The translations under genes were made by a program, and so were the position numbers. Positions 23,470 to 35,092 of a stretch of 64,000 bases of DNA are shown in pieces. This DNA comes from Datisca glomerata (lineage: Eukaryota; Streptophyta; Magnoliopsida; Cucurbitales; Datiscaceae): contig QANY01004000.1 in NCBI GenBank assembly GCA_003255025.1, positions 620,001 to 684,000 of the forward strand, given 5' to 3'. Position 1 is the first letter of the stretch, and each line of letters begins with the position of its first letter. The notes beneath the pieces are model-generated. The model was not told the DNA's origin. It saw only the letters and a list, made by a program, of their open reading frames with translations, and did not search any database.

Positions 23470-24890
23470 TAATATAATTGAAATAAATATCTAGAATTTA
23501 GAAATTAAACGTGATTCATGAATACAACATATTAAACACATAAATTTAACATTTACTAATCTACAATAAGACAACCTAACAATTAATGTACCGCCTTAGT
23601 GTCGATCATAATAAGTTTAGACTATCTATTAGACATTCTCATCCTTATTAATTAAAACTAAAAATATCACATATTTTCTCTTTTAACAATAAGATATCGC
23701 TTATTTGGTCAAGTCATAATTATCCACTCAAAAATTAATTGTGATTTTGTGAGTGTAACTCATTATTTCAGATTCCATGACTTGATTTAGAATATGATGC
23801 ATTAGGATCGGTCAAAACTAAACTATTTCACTTAGTCTTATCTTCTTAAGAAGCACAACCTTGGTATTAATACAACTCGAAACTTTCCTTAAGGGGATGA
23901 AAACAAAGTCATCTTGAGGCTCTCACTGTACCTCACAATGTTGTACTAATAATGAAGAATATATGTTACATTAACATGCCAACCTTCTCTCACTCACTAT
24001 TTTAGGATAATGTATTTTTATTTTAACTAATCCATTAATTCCAAATTAATTACTCGTTAAAAATATAACCCTATAAATGTGAAATTAACAATTAATTTAA
24101 TCTAATCGGTCTAAGCTCATTTAATTCTAAAGAGTATAAGTCAAAATTAGGTGAACTTAAACTAACTAATTAATTATATTTATCAAACTTTAATAAAACT
24201 TTTTAAATAAAGTTGGTTATCTTAAAGGTTACTATAGCCTTTAGAGTGGTGTGATTACCAAATTTTAACTAATTAAAATCTAGCAGTTTACATGCAATTG
24301 ATTTTATAAAGTAATTCATATAAACTTATTAGGATAATTCTAATCAATCATGTTTCTACTAATGAGATGTATGATCAAATAAAACTGTGTGAGGTTTCAT
24401 GTATGGTATGCGATCGACTAATGTATGATCATATTATCAATCATATCAATAAAGATTTATTTAGCAACTAAATAAACTAATGATGAACAGGGTGACTATA
24501 AGATATTTTTAAATTATAACCATTGAAAATTAGAAATAAAATTACAAAGAGGACTTCATGAGTACATATATCCAAAATAGTTCATTCTCCACCCACCAGA
24601 GGTCCATCTTCATAATTTTCAAGCTTTGAAGAAAATCATTTTTAATTAGAATAAACTATTTTTCCTAATTAAATAATCTCTATAATTATCTTTTAAAATT
24701 ATTGAATTTGATTGGCCAGAAACAATTTAATGACTTATCAAACTTGGGTCAAACTCAATCAGTCAATTAATTTTAACTTTCATAGAATTAAAATAAATAA
24801 ATAATTTTAAAATTACATTAATTTTAAAATTTAAAAGATAAAAGACAGAGATAGAGTTTTCATAAAACTTTGTAGGGATAGAGTAACACG
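23470..24890. other. AT-rich leader region of the copia element, no gene
   Basis: About 1.4 kb of AT-rich sequence upstream of gag on the minus strand. No ORF with similarity, no clear primer-binding site and no clear LTR border were found, so part of it may be foreign to the element. Confidence 0.4.
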
Positions 24891-24893
24891 ATA

Positions 24894-25200
24894 TCAGGGT
24901 TTCTGTGAAACTTCCCTGGCAGTGACAACAATTGCCACCTACAATAGGACTCTCCCACCGCCGCCCATATCCATCACCTCCAACCACCATCGGTCACCAC
25001 CACTGAGCACTACCAGCCACCATCGAGCACTGTTGGCCACCATCAACCACCACCGGCGGCCCAACCGTCAGCGACTTTCACGGTGACGCCGCCACCGACA
25101 ACACTGATGGTGACTTCATGGACGCCAATTTTCTAGCGGCAGCGCGAACGCCGAAAATCCAATTTCCGGTGCCGGCGCCGGAATTCCCTAGGAACTCCAA
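24894..25200 (-). other. GC-rich GGTGGT-type leader segment
   Basis: A sharply GC-rich island in an AT-rich region. On the minus strand it is made of GGTGGT/GGCGGC-like triplets and TTCCGGCGCCGGCACCGG. It lies between the 5' LTR fragment and gag and is probably part of the copia leader. No conserved ORF crosses it. Confidence 0.4.
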
Positions 25201-25449
25201 GTTTTTTTTGCTTTTTCCTCCTCGTTTATCTCGTGCATTCTTCATCTTCTCGCGATCATAATTTTACAATATAATATTCAAAATATAATTATAAAAATTC
25301 TTGTGCCCTAAAATGGCTTACACAAGATCTAAGAAAAAATATAGAACAAAGCCTAACCTCATAGTCACCATATAACTAACGATCTATCATTAACCATACA
25401 TTAAAAAACTAAATCATCCATTCATTCATAAATATCAAAATATATCATG

Positions 25450-25808
25450 ACTACTCAGGATTCAGTCTGGTCTACATATGATCATCAGATTGATGTGTAT
25501 TAAATTTTTATGATAAACGATAAGTTAATCAAGATATTAACTGACATTGGTCCGGTCATATATAATCTTATTATATAAAATACATTCACTAATATGTATA
25601 TCCACATCAATGATCCAGATCTAGATCACATACATTCATAATGCATAGTGAACCGTACTAGCAACTATTAATTAAAGATTTTATATTTTAATATATTGCT
25701 GATAATTTTATTTATTATCTAAGATCTTCACCTCTCGTACTAATACAAGATCATAGTTTTATTAATGAATATGAAATTTTCATATATTTATATAAATTAT
25801 TCATAAAT
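25450..25808 (-). repeat. 5' LTR fragment of the copia element
   Basis: It aligns with 19105-19450 and 50670-51040. The terminal 110 bp (the TGTTGGGGG end) are missing, and the sequence passes directly into hAT-like remnant DNA at about 25815. Confidence 0.75.
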
Positions 25809-25814
25809 TATTTA

Positions 25815-26313
25815 ATGAATAAGTGTCAACCTAAATTAGATTTGTTTAATTTAAACTTTTAGCGATGTAATTATCAAATGATAATAAAAAATTGTAAACT
25901 TATATTTGTAAATTATTTTTACATTTGTAAGTTATAGTTTAACTATATTATCTAACAAATAATTTTATTTTTTTCTATTATGTTGTACAAAAATCATTCG
26001 GATATGTGTGACGGTGTGTTACACGTAAGGTTAAGGTTTGTGCTCGTCACATTCACATATAATAGTAATGAGCAGAACAGATTGGAACATAATGACACAC
26101 TTAGGGACTGGCACACTTAAGGACCGACACGATTAGAGTCACACGTAGAGCCTGGCACATTTAAGGCCTGGCACGTTTAAGACGCACGTGCCTAAGTGTG
26201 CCGTAAAAGTGGCTACGCGTGTCGGCCTGGCTAGGCACGCCTAGCAAGTGTGTCTTGCCCGGTCACATATGTGCCTAAGAAAGCCGTGCAGGCCTAGCCG
26301 ATTGGCACCTCTA
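25815..26313. mobile_element. Non-autonomous hAT-like transposon, copy B, left end lost
   Basis: Paralogous to 450-692 plus 2211-2441. It keeps the right inverted repeat (ends ...CCGATTGGCACCTCTA) and the right target duplication CTTGTGAT (26314-26321). The left half was removed at the junction with the copia LTR. The empty site of the solo LTR (single ATTCA, 26051-26055) lies inside it. Confidence 0.75.
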
Positions 26314-26321
26314 CTTGTGAT

Positions 26322-27269
26322 AAATATAAGTGATTAGTTGAGATTTGAACGGTTCATATCAACTCAAAATAAAAAAGTGACAAATTATGTATTTATTTTT
26401 ATTTTAAATCAAAATATATTTGGACGGTTCATTTTTCACGGGACGAACATCACTTGCAACCGCAACGTGGTAACAATATTTAATAATTTCCACTCCATTT
26501 AGATCTCAAATACATTGAACATTGGAACCTCCTGCGACTCCACTTGGAATTGGTCAATTAATTTTACCGTAGAAAGTTTCAAAAAAGAAAAACTGTGTCG
26601 TGAAGTTCCCTGAAAATTATATTTCCACTTGCAATTAGAATATAAAGAAAATAATTATTTCAGTTTTTCTCTATAAAACTAGAAGCAAAGCACTACAATG
26701 ACCATGTAAAAAGTCCATAAATTCCTTGTTAAGGAATCTTGCTTTTTTTAGTTTTATAGAGAATACTCTATGGGAAGGTATAGATTCTTTATTATTATTA
26801 TTATTAAAAGCAAGTTGGTGGAAAGCTTTCAATAAGCTATAGGTTGCGTGCATAAAATAACTATGATAATAATCTATAAAATAACAATAAACTATAGCTT
26901 GTGCTAAAAAATTATATCGTAAAAATTGTACAGCACCTTGAGTCTTTGACTGTGCTTCAAGTGAGCTGGAACTTGTAATTTAGTAAGCTTTGTATATTCC
27001 ATTAAATCCGTATAATTTTTTTAGTAAAACAATCCGTATAATCTTTGAATTTTAGGGCTTGCTTACCATATTTGGATTAAATAATTAGACTTGTGATATG
27101 TAATATGATCGGTCACACATAAAACTTCAATTATTTTAATTTAATAAACATTGAATTTGGATTGTAAATTTGAATCTCTAAGATTTTTAATTTAAATCTA
27201 ATAAGTAAACATGTCATAAATCTAGTATGTAAACATATAAGTTATCTATATGAACACTAAAATAGATTG
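26322..27269. repeat. Segmental-duplication block B, flanking DNA without gene
   Basis: Paralogous to 2450-2758 joined to 13078-13776. It contains the uninterrupted gypsy target site (ATTTC at 26621-26625) and a (TTA)n-like run near 26790. No gene is recognised. Confidence 0.8.
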
Positions 27270-27274
27270 AATCT

Positions 27275-28013
27275 TGTGGTTACCGAAAATGTCTGCTGTG
27301 AGGTGACGTGCTATCTCTCCTCCACATAAAAATTCTTTTTGCCTGAAATCTGCACAACACAAAGGAAAAACTCCAAAGACGAAGAGAATCGGGGATAATT
27401 TCCAGATCGAAGACTCTTCGATGCTTAAGTCAATATACTGGAGAAAATTTGACAGAGTTTCCCTTAGGAGAAAGTTGTGTACCTTATATTGTCTGTAAAG
27501 GGAGTATTTATACCTGGCCTTGGGAGATGGATGCATGTCAAATAAGCTTCGAACATGGTGATGACCTTTGTTGAAATGACGAGCTGGGGGCGGCATTAAA
27601 TGCCTTTGTCCCCCGAGCTGATGTACATTAAATGTCGATTTATCTTTAGTCCTTTCGGACGTGGTGGATGCGACCATTTGGTGGCTGACTTGACATTTCA
27701 TCATGGAGATTTGAAGTCGATCAGTGGCTGTTGCAAATGGAAAAATGCCGCGTGGAGGGTTACTTTCGGTAAATAATGATGACGCCTAACATAGGGCTAG
27801 CTGAGCTCATGTGTCAAACCTTCCCCTCGAAGCCTCCTAGTTCACGTTGGTCAATGTTTCCCGTACTCCTTTGAAGGCTGACTTGGTCAACTCGGTTCCT
27901 TCCCTTTTGGGAACCCATCTCTCCAATTTCTCTTCTTGGAGTTTAAGTGGAATGGTCTGTCGTGGCATGCCACGTGGTGTCGTGACATTGGTAGTCCGAG
28001 AATACCGATAACA
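27275..28013 (-). repeat. 3' LTR of the Tat-like element, copy B
   Basis: On the minus strand it starts TGTTATCGGTATTCTCGG and ends ...CGGTAACCACA. The LTR promoter box TATAAATA on the minus strand is at 27505-27512. The polypurine tract follows at about 28014-28030. It aligns with 13782-14491, and its inner 580 bp align with 33283-33887. Confidence 0.85.
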
Positions 28014-28364
28014 ATTGCCCCCAGTCGAAGATTTGGTGGGTTCCATCCACCCTGGCCTAAAGACTCCTTTGACCGAGGTTCTTCGAGATCACCTCGTGGT
28101 GATCGTCTTATTTTGTGCACGCGCGTGGCCTTATTTGTCTTGAATCCTTATTGTCGATTTCACTATGGGGGAAGTAATGACGATTACGTATGGATTAGTG
28201 AAGGGGAGGGCGAACGAAGCGACCTTGACCTTTCAATGTCTCATGTCGTTCCTTCAAATTCGTGTCGCTTGAACATTTGAGCTCACCCCATTCCGCCACG
28301 ATTGGACGTCATCTAGACCATTGGATCGACGCAACGGTCCTTATTGGTCACATGAGTTGGGGCC

Positions 28365-28372
28365 TATAAATA
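28365..28372 (+). promoter_or_regulatory. TATA box of the antisense ORF, copy B
   Basis: TATAAATA within GGCCTATAAATAGGTGG, about 390 bp upstream of the ORF start at 28753 and pointing to it. Identical core in copy A at 14841-14848. A pyrimidine-rich stretch follows 10-30 bp downstream, as is common at plant start sites. Confidence 0.6.
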
Positions 28373-28752
28373 GGTGGTCCTCCCCTTCCTTTTCCCTCCA
28401 ACATTTCTACCCCCGATAGACTCTAAAACCCTTTCTTCTGAAAATTCTTTGCCTAGTAGAGACGGGAGTTACCGTCTGCAATCGGCGGCCTTTCTTTCTT
28501 GATTCCCCGTCCTCGTCGTTATCCCATTTTCCTTCAAGGTGTGGACACACATCCTGCTAACTCAACCTCGCACATTCCTTTTCATTACCTTGGAGGATAC
28601 CCAGCAGGTCATTTGTTCCACGTGTCACCATTCCTTCCTCGTCGCTGGTTCACCGTGGTAAGTCATTTTTTTCTTTATCTGGGTCTTTTCTTTTATCTTA
28701 TTTGTCTCCTCATTTTTATCGTGCTTGAGGGTCTAGGGGATGCGTAGACTGT

Positions 28753-31014
28753 ATGGATCGTGTTGTCATGTCGATTGAAATGGCCGAACGATGGGGGGCC
28801 GTCGATATTCCCTCCTCGTTGTCTGAATATGATTTAGACAAGATCCGAAGGGCCTATCATATCCCTAAATACATTCAACTACGACTTCTTAAGGAGGGTG
28901 CGAAGGTTAGTGCTTCGAGACATAAAGGGGACTGGATTGTATCTGGCCTTAATAGAGAGCGGGTTGAGGCTCCCTCTACATCCTTTCTTGAGGAAGCGGT
29001 TCTCCTCGATGGGTATTTCCCTGGCCCAACTCTTACAAAACTCGTGGAGAACTATGATTGGTTATTTAGTGCTATGAAATTTACACCCCGGCGACGGCAT
29101 GACTCTAGACGAGCTTGATTTCATGTTCCAGTTGAAATCCTCACCCAAGAACAAGGCGGTGGAGGTGCCTCCTCATGGCCTAGGTTGGTATTACCTCAGC
29201 AGCCGTATTGGAGAAGCGAAGGGAATCGTGAGTGGGATTCTTACCTGGTAAAAGACTGGAAGGACAACTGGTTTGTGATTTCTGGGCTCTAGGATGGCCA
29301 TCTTGGGGATTGAAAGTCTGCGCCCCCTGTCCCTTGGATCTTCAGGGTCGCAAGTGAATTTGCATTTTCATAAGGGTGAACACTTGCTTGTCATTCACAT
29401 CGGTCACTTAATCTTTCCTTATTCTCTTTGCAGCTACCAAGAGGAGGTTAGAGGAATTTCCCATCTATCTCCTGTCTCGGATTTCTTGTCTAGCCGAGCT
29501 CCCTGTTGAGACCTATGCGTACTAGGCCCTTCTTAGGCCTGATTTTTTGTTTCATGTGGACCTGTATTTGGAACCTCCGGAGGATGTTACAATCGACCTT
29601 CTTATCGATTTGGAGGATTCTCATATTCGTATGAGTATAACCCTCAATCATTTTCCCGCTTTTGTTTCTACCTTTTTCATCTTACCTTTCGTAATTATGA
29701 TTCCTTCTTTGTGGCAATGACCGGAGATAACTCTTTTTCCAAGAAGCAAAGGAAAGAACTTGATGCCTCCAAGATACAGAATATGAAGGAGGTCTGTGCT
29801 AAGGCATTGGAGCGGTCGAAAGGGAAAATGGCTCTTTTTGTACCTCGCCTTTTCGTTCCTCAATCTCTGGCCCCCATGGCACCACCACTGATTTTTCCTA
29901 TCCTTCCTCATCCTGGGCAAGGCCCGCTGCATCCTGATGAAGTCTAAGGGCCCCCCAGAGCTCCTCCTGATCTTCTCTCCCTTCCACTCTACCCCTGATG
30001 AATTCCACGTCCTCCCCTTCGGTCCGAGACTCCAACGCATTGGGCCATGGGTAGTAAGGGTCTCATGCTAGCCAGAAGCGCAAAGGTCCAATGCCTCCAG
30101 AGGGGGACGAACATCCTGAGGTCCAGGCCCGAGCTCGAAATGAAGTAGCCATGGTGCTGGATTGGGATATCTAGGCACATCGATCCTGAGAGGGGAATTG
30201 CCCTCCTCGAGGGGCTCAAGGTGAGGTTCCCAGAAAGTTTCATGGAGCACACCGTTTACGTAAGTTCCACCTCCAACTTAATACCTTATTCTTTTGCTCC
30301 CATCTGGATCCTGGCTTATCTTGTCCTTTCGTTCGTACATCCTGACCTTCAACGCGATGATGTTGGCGCATTTCTGCGAAGACCAGGTACTGGAGGCTAT
30401 TCGGGTATCCTCTCAGGTGGAAGCTACTCTAGATGAGAGGACCAGAGACTTCGACTCTCTCTACAACGCCTATGATAAGGTTCTATCATAGGTTGTGACG
30501 TTGATGGGCCTCGAGGGGGAACTTGCCCGGCTTGAGAGGGAATTAGGTTGTACTAAGGCCGAGATCAGCTGAATTGTTAATGCTCAAGGAACTGGACGCT
30601 CGGCTGTCCAATTGAGAGAAGGCTGTCTCCAATCTTCAGCAGCATGAGAACATCCTAAAGGACAAGATTTGGCTCTTGGATAGTAAGCTTTCTGGGGAGA
30701 TCCATTCCCGAACCCAAGCGGAGAACATAGAAAGGGAGGCTCAGAGAAAGCTTGACTTGACGGAAATGCAATCAAATGAGAGTCGCAGCTGGTGGACCAA
30801 AGACCATACTAAAGGGATGGAAGACTACAAGGCATCCCCAGAGTATCATATGACCCTCCTTATGGAGTTCACCTCGATTTATGACAGTTGTCGTGATGAG
30901 ATCATCAACGCCCATCGTGAGTGGGATTTGTGTTTCCTCAATTGTCCGTCGGATCCTCCGCCCACTCCTATGCAATTTTCTTATGAACGCGTGATGGTCC
31001 CCGGTGCTCGATAG
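28753..31014 (+). pseudogene. Antisense ORF of the Tat-like element, copy B
   Basis: Plus-strand ORF opposite to the element's own protease. It starts MDRVVMSIEMAERWG and continues PSSLSEYDLDKIRRAYHIPK and LLDGYFPGPTLTKLVENYDW. After a frame change it has a VISGLW-like part, an NSFSKKQRKELDASKIQNMK stretch (29717-29947), and a coiled coil plus C-terminal part (30676-31014) with EYHMTLLMEFTSIYDSCRDE and a stop at 31012. It resembles plant 'putative gypsy type transposon' proteins of unknown function. At least three frameshifts or stops break it here. Confidence 0.65.
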
Positions 31015-31259
31015 GCTCAGAAATCCACTAGGATGTTGCACTCTCCCCTTGTTCATAGGTCTCCGTCTGTCTCTCTCAGGCCTCCCAGTCTATCGTGCTC
31101 CTCCGACCTCATCGAGTTGGATGCGGAGGTCTCTCCTTTTTTACCTCCAAGTCATCCTAAGGAGGGGTCCCCTCTGCCATCGCTTGACTCCATTGGGGGT
31201 ATCGGCCCATGTGAGACTCCTCCCGCTCTACTACTGATGTTGCTGAAGCCTGCATAAGC

Positions 31260-31955
31260 CTCTTCCTTTAACCTTTTACGTGCCTTATGGCTTTTAATTG
31301 TCCCTTTTCTTCCTTATATATATATATCCTTTTTTGCTACGTACTTTTGTCAAACTTCACCTCCTCCTTTAACTCAATTTGTATGACCTTTGATTTCTTT
31401 AATCTTGTCATCTTATTGTCACTGATCCGACTTTAAGTCCTCTTATTAATACTTGTCTGTCTTGGGTGGCGGGGAATCTCTGACCTTTTGGCTGGCTTTT
31501 GCCTTGTGTAGCTTATTTTTTTCTCTAAGTAGGTTGCCCCTCTAGAAGAGGTCGATTCGAACAACTTCGTCGAATCCCTAGGGTTCGTGCAGTGCGTCTT
31601 GTCAGAGTAGACCTGTTCCAAACTGTTCTCGGCGTTCGCCTAGGTGCCTCTGTCTTGATTGAGGTACTTTTTCCTTTTGTTGGGTGAAGGAATGGGCGTG
31701 GTTTCCCTTCTTCTAATGCTCGATTAGGCGTTCTTGCTCAGGCATGTCAGGACAAATCACACCACCTCTTCCTCTTGTTATCATTTTATCCTGGCTTTCT
31801 TGCTCGATAGGGAGCCTCTTTTTTTCCTTAGGTGTTTGGTAGGCCATCCTCTGCTCAGGTCGGAGCTTTTCCTATTTTCCTCTTGGAGTTTTGTTGCATA
31901 TTCCTTCCTTTGTCTAGATTTCCTTCCTGTCTGACGAGCTGCTGTGCTTCGGTAG
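31260..31955. other. Untranslated 3' region of the Tat-like element
   Basis: Pyrimidine-rich plus strand between the antisense ORF and the minisatellite. It holds a (TA)n run near 31316-31327 and no convincing ORF. Confidence 0.5.
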
Positions 31956-32510
31956 ACATCATTTTTTTATCCCGACTGGTAGGTTACAACACTGCTCTGA
32001 CTATAGCTCATTTTCCGTCTAACAAGCTGGTGTGCTTAGCAGACCTCACTTTTTTATCCTGATTGACGGGCTAGAGCACCATGCCAGTCATCACTTTTTA
32101 ATCACGACTGATCGGCTAAAGCGTCTTGCCAGTCATCATTTTTTATTTTGTGGAGTCTAGCAAGGAATTTCTGCCCTGACCAGAGCTCCGTCCCGTCTGA
32201 CAAGCTGGTGTGCTCGGTAGACATCATTTTCTGATCCCGACTGGCAGGCTAGAGCACCGTGCCAGTCTACACTTTTTAATCTCAACTGGCTGGCTAAAGC
32301 GCCTTACCAGTCATCAATTTTTATTTTATCCCGACTGGCAGACTAGAGCACATTGTCACTCATCACTTTTTATTTTGTGGAGTCTAGTCAGACATTTATG
32401 CTCGTACCATAGCTCATTTCCCGTGTGACGAGCTAGTGTGCTCGACAGTCATAACTTTTTTATCCCGACTGGCAGGCTAGAGTACCGCACCAGTCATCAC
32501 TTTTTCCTTC
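31956..32510 (-). repeat. Minisatellite of the Tat-like element with higher-order structure
   Basis: About 48-bp units, on the plus strand CCCGACTGGCAGGCTAGAGC plus CACTTTTTATTTT, alternate with longer blocks containing GTGGAGTCTAG and GACAAGCTGGTGTGCTCG, giving a larger period of about 220 bp. In the element's sense direction (minus) the unit reads like the arrays of elements X and Y at 52440 and 57832. Confidence 0.85.
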
Positions 32511-32589
32511 ACTCTTTCATGGTGAAACATGCTCTTCATTGATCGGACCTCATGTAATTATGATTCTTCTCTCCCTTTTTTGTTTCCTA

Positions 32590-33229
32590 GGAGGTGGAGT
32601 TTCTGCTTGGACTGGTTCCCCTATCGTTGTCGACTTCTTCCTCTTGAGGGTGGTGGCGTAGCATTCCCTCGACGTCTTCTGGTCTATCATCACTGATCCT
32701 ACGCCTGTGGGGTGGGGAACTTCATTACCCCGCGATACGTGGAGGGGACTGCCTTGAAGTTATGGATGGTGGGCGTACCGAGGATGGGTTGTACATCTTG
32801 CTGCATCTTACCACCATGAACTCCACTAGTTTGGTCATGAACCACGGGGTCGTACCGAGGGTAACAGGGAGCTCCATCACGCCTTCGCGGACATAGCTGT
32901 TCGGGGCCAATCCCATCTACAGGAAGGCCGAGTAGTTCAGGATGTCGACTGAGCTCCTATCATCTACCAGGGTTCACTAGACCTTAATGTTTGCGATCAC
33001 CGGGGAAATGACCAACGCATCAGCGTGCAGTTGATGACTCTGGTGGGCCTCCTCCTCGACGAATGTGATTTCCTCTTCCACCTTGGCTTGAAATGGTCGT
33101 GGGAGGACACTGAAAACCATTGGATGTCCCGCCTATCGAGTAGATGTTTTCCTCTTTCGGTTGGAGTCTGAAGCACTTGGACCCCCAAAAATCATTTGAC
33201 TTCCCATATAGGGTTGCGGGGTCGGTCAA
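32590..33229 (-). pseudogene. End of gag and aspartic protease of the Tat-like element
   Basis: Minus strand. An IGGTSNGFQCPP stretch (the conserved gag/protease linker usually read as INTIAGG) is followed by a frame with HADALVIS-like residues. Then comes LVDDRSSVDILNYSAFL with the protease active-site motif altered (DDRSS), a stop, and MGLAPNSYVREGVMELPVTL, GTTPWFMTKLVEFMVV and a YNPSSVRPP stretch, matching the second half of retroviral-type proteases in Ty3/gypsy pol. This fixes the element's orientation. Everything after the protease is missing. Confidence 0.75.
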
Positions 33230-33282
33230 CTCTCTTCTCGAGTTGTCTTTCCACCCTTCTCTCTTGCCTAGGGGGCAGTTGT

Positions 33283-33887
33283 CCCCACGATTCCTATGAC
33301 TGAGTCAATATCCTGGAGAAAATTTGGCAGAGCTTTCCTTAGGAGAAAGTTGCGTACATTGCATTGTCTATAGAAGGGGTATTTATACCTGGCCTTGGGA
33401 TGGGGATGCGTGTCGAATAAGCTTCAGGCGAGGTGACGACCTTTGCTGAAATAAGGAGTTGGGGCAGCATTAAATGCATTTGCCTCCAGAGCTGACGTGC
33501 ATTAAATGTCAATTTATCTTTAGTCCTTCCGGATGTGGTGGATGCGACCGTTTGGTGGATGACTCGACACTTCATCATTACGATTTGAAGTCGATCGGTG
33601 CCCGTTGCAAATGAAAAAATGCCACGTGGAGCGCTACTTTGGGCGAACAATGATGAAGCCTAATACAGAGCTAGCCAAGCACCTGCGTCAGACCATCCCC
33701 TTGAAGACTCCTAGTTCACGTTGGTTGATGTTCCCCGAGCTCCTTTGAAGGTCGACCTGGTTAGGTCGGTTCCTTCCCTTTTGGGAGCTCAGCTCTCCAA
33801 TTCCTCTTCTTGGAGTGTGAGTAGAATCGTTTGTTGTGGCATGTCACGTGGTGCCATGTCATTGGTAGTCCGAGAATACCCATAACA
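33283..33887 (-). repeat. 5' LTR of the Tat-like element, inner end deleted
   Basis: It aligns with 27437-28013. The 160 bp at the LTR/primer-binding-site border are absent, and no primer-binding site is seen. A TATA box on the minus strand lies at 33380-33387. Confidence 0.75.
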
Positions 33888-33892
33888 AATCT

Positions 33893-35092
33893 CCTTTTGG
33901 ATTGCCTATGAATGGTCTATAATGCCCCATCAAGGACAAAAGATGGAAGATCTCGTGCAATTTAGTGTAGTTTGTTGTAAACCTTAATAAATAAGACGCG
34001 TTGTTTTGATATTTGGACATGTGAGGCTTATGCAATCGACTTGTCACATTCAATCTTAATATCTGTCTGAGGCATAGCATGACAAAGCTTTGTAAATGTT
34101 GTTAGGTTTGTTTTGTCGACAACGTGGTGCTTGTCAAATCGATTTGGCCTTATAATAAGCTGAATGTATTTGTCACAGTGGACTTCCCGAGGAGGTATTG
34201 TTGATTTGTGATCGATCGTTAGTATCACTTATAATGCTCCATCTACTGTTTGGGTAAAATTCATTTTATTTTGAACAATTCAAATTTGAAATACGAATAT
34301 TTCATTATCCGTCAAAATTAGGAAAGATTATCAGTATTCATGGTGTCATGATGGACCACTTTACTACTATTAAGTTGTTATATGTCCTAAAATAATTAGG
34401 AGTTAATTAATGATTCTTCGACTTTTTTAGCTATTTTGTCATATAGTTTTTTTTAGTCTATTTTACAATTGTTTCCCTCTACCTATAATGTCGGAGATAG
34501 TATGAGATTTTATTTTATTTTTTATTTTAATTAGTGTTTTTGACGACGACGACGATTGCAAAGACTGTAAATGGATCAACATGGAATGTTAATGAAAATC
34601 CATCGCTCCCCTATTTGCATGATTAAATTGCAAAGAGTAGCAAACATAATAAGACATAAAAAAGAATATGTTAACAAAAAACCTATTAACAGGAAATCCA
34701 TTAACATCATTTCATTGATTTACCAAACTCCCATTAAAATTGAACAATATATGAAAAAAAAACAATATTTACAAACATATTAACATAAAACTTGGTCATA
34801 ATATTTTCCATCATTTCCAGAAAACTCATGAAAATTGAAGAACATATTAATCCAAAACGCATTATCTTCTCGATTTAGAGAAATTTCTAAAGAGATCGAA
34901 AAGCAATTTCTTCCACGCGACTCAAGGTTATTAAAGAAGAAATCTGTAATTTTATTAGTAAAGTGAGATTTGTTAATTTATATATTCAACGCAAATCAAA
35001 GAATAAAATTGGGTTTTGTGTAATATTTATTTATCTTTAGCGAGATTTTTGGAAGATATATAGAAGAATTGAGTTTTGAAATAGTGTCTGAA
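33893..35092. other. Intergenic, no gene recognised
   Basis: AT-rich sequence between the Tat-like element and MAX2. Two short minus-strand ORFs (33859-34080 and 34028-34228) have no recognisable domain. (GAC)n-like codons occur near 34545. Confidence 0.5.

Larger units (their letters stand above)
18830..25808 (-). mobile_element. Decayed Ty1/copia LTR retrotransposon
   Basis: Minus-strand order is gag, pre-integrase/protease, integrase, RT, RNase H, the Ty1/copia order. The 3' LTR lies on the left, with its inner border at 19555 (TGTTGGGGGTAATACC on the minus strand) preceded by the polypurine tract AAGTGGAAGAT. The 5' LTR on the right is only a fragment (25450-25808) that ends abruptly at the hAT-like remnant. 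All genes carry stops. The related solo LTR at 49735-51121 shows the family is repeated. Confidence 0.85.
27275..33887 (-). mobile_element. Tat-like LTR element, copy B, with antisense ORF and pol deletion
   Basis: Bounded by the 5-bp target duplication AATCT at 27270-27274 and 33888-33892. Minus orientation is shown by the polypurine tract TCGACTGGGGGCAA next to the left LTR and by the sense protease fragment on the right. Order along the element: truncated 5' LTR, end of gag and protease, minisatellite, antisense ORF, untranslated region, 3' LTR. RT, RNase H and integrase are missing, so the copy depends on other elements or is simply deleted. At 6.6 kb it is shorter than usual for the branch. 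Confidence 0.85.

Noticed and set aside
33859..34228. Two minus-strand ORFs next to the Tat-like element
   Set aside because: No recognisable domain, partly overlapping the element's LTR and target site; kept only as intergenic DNA.
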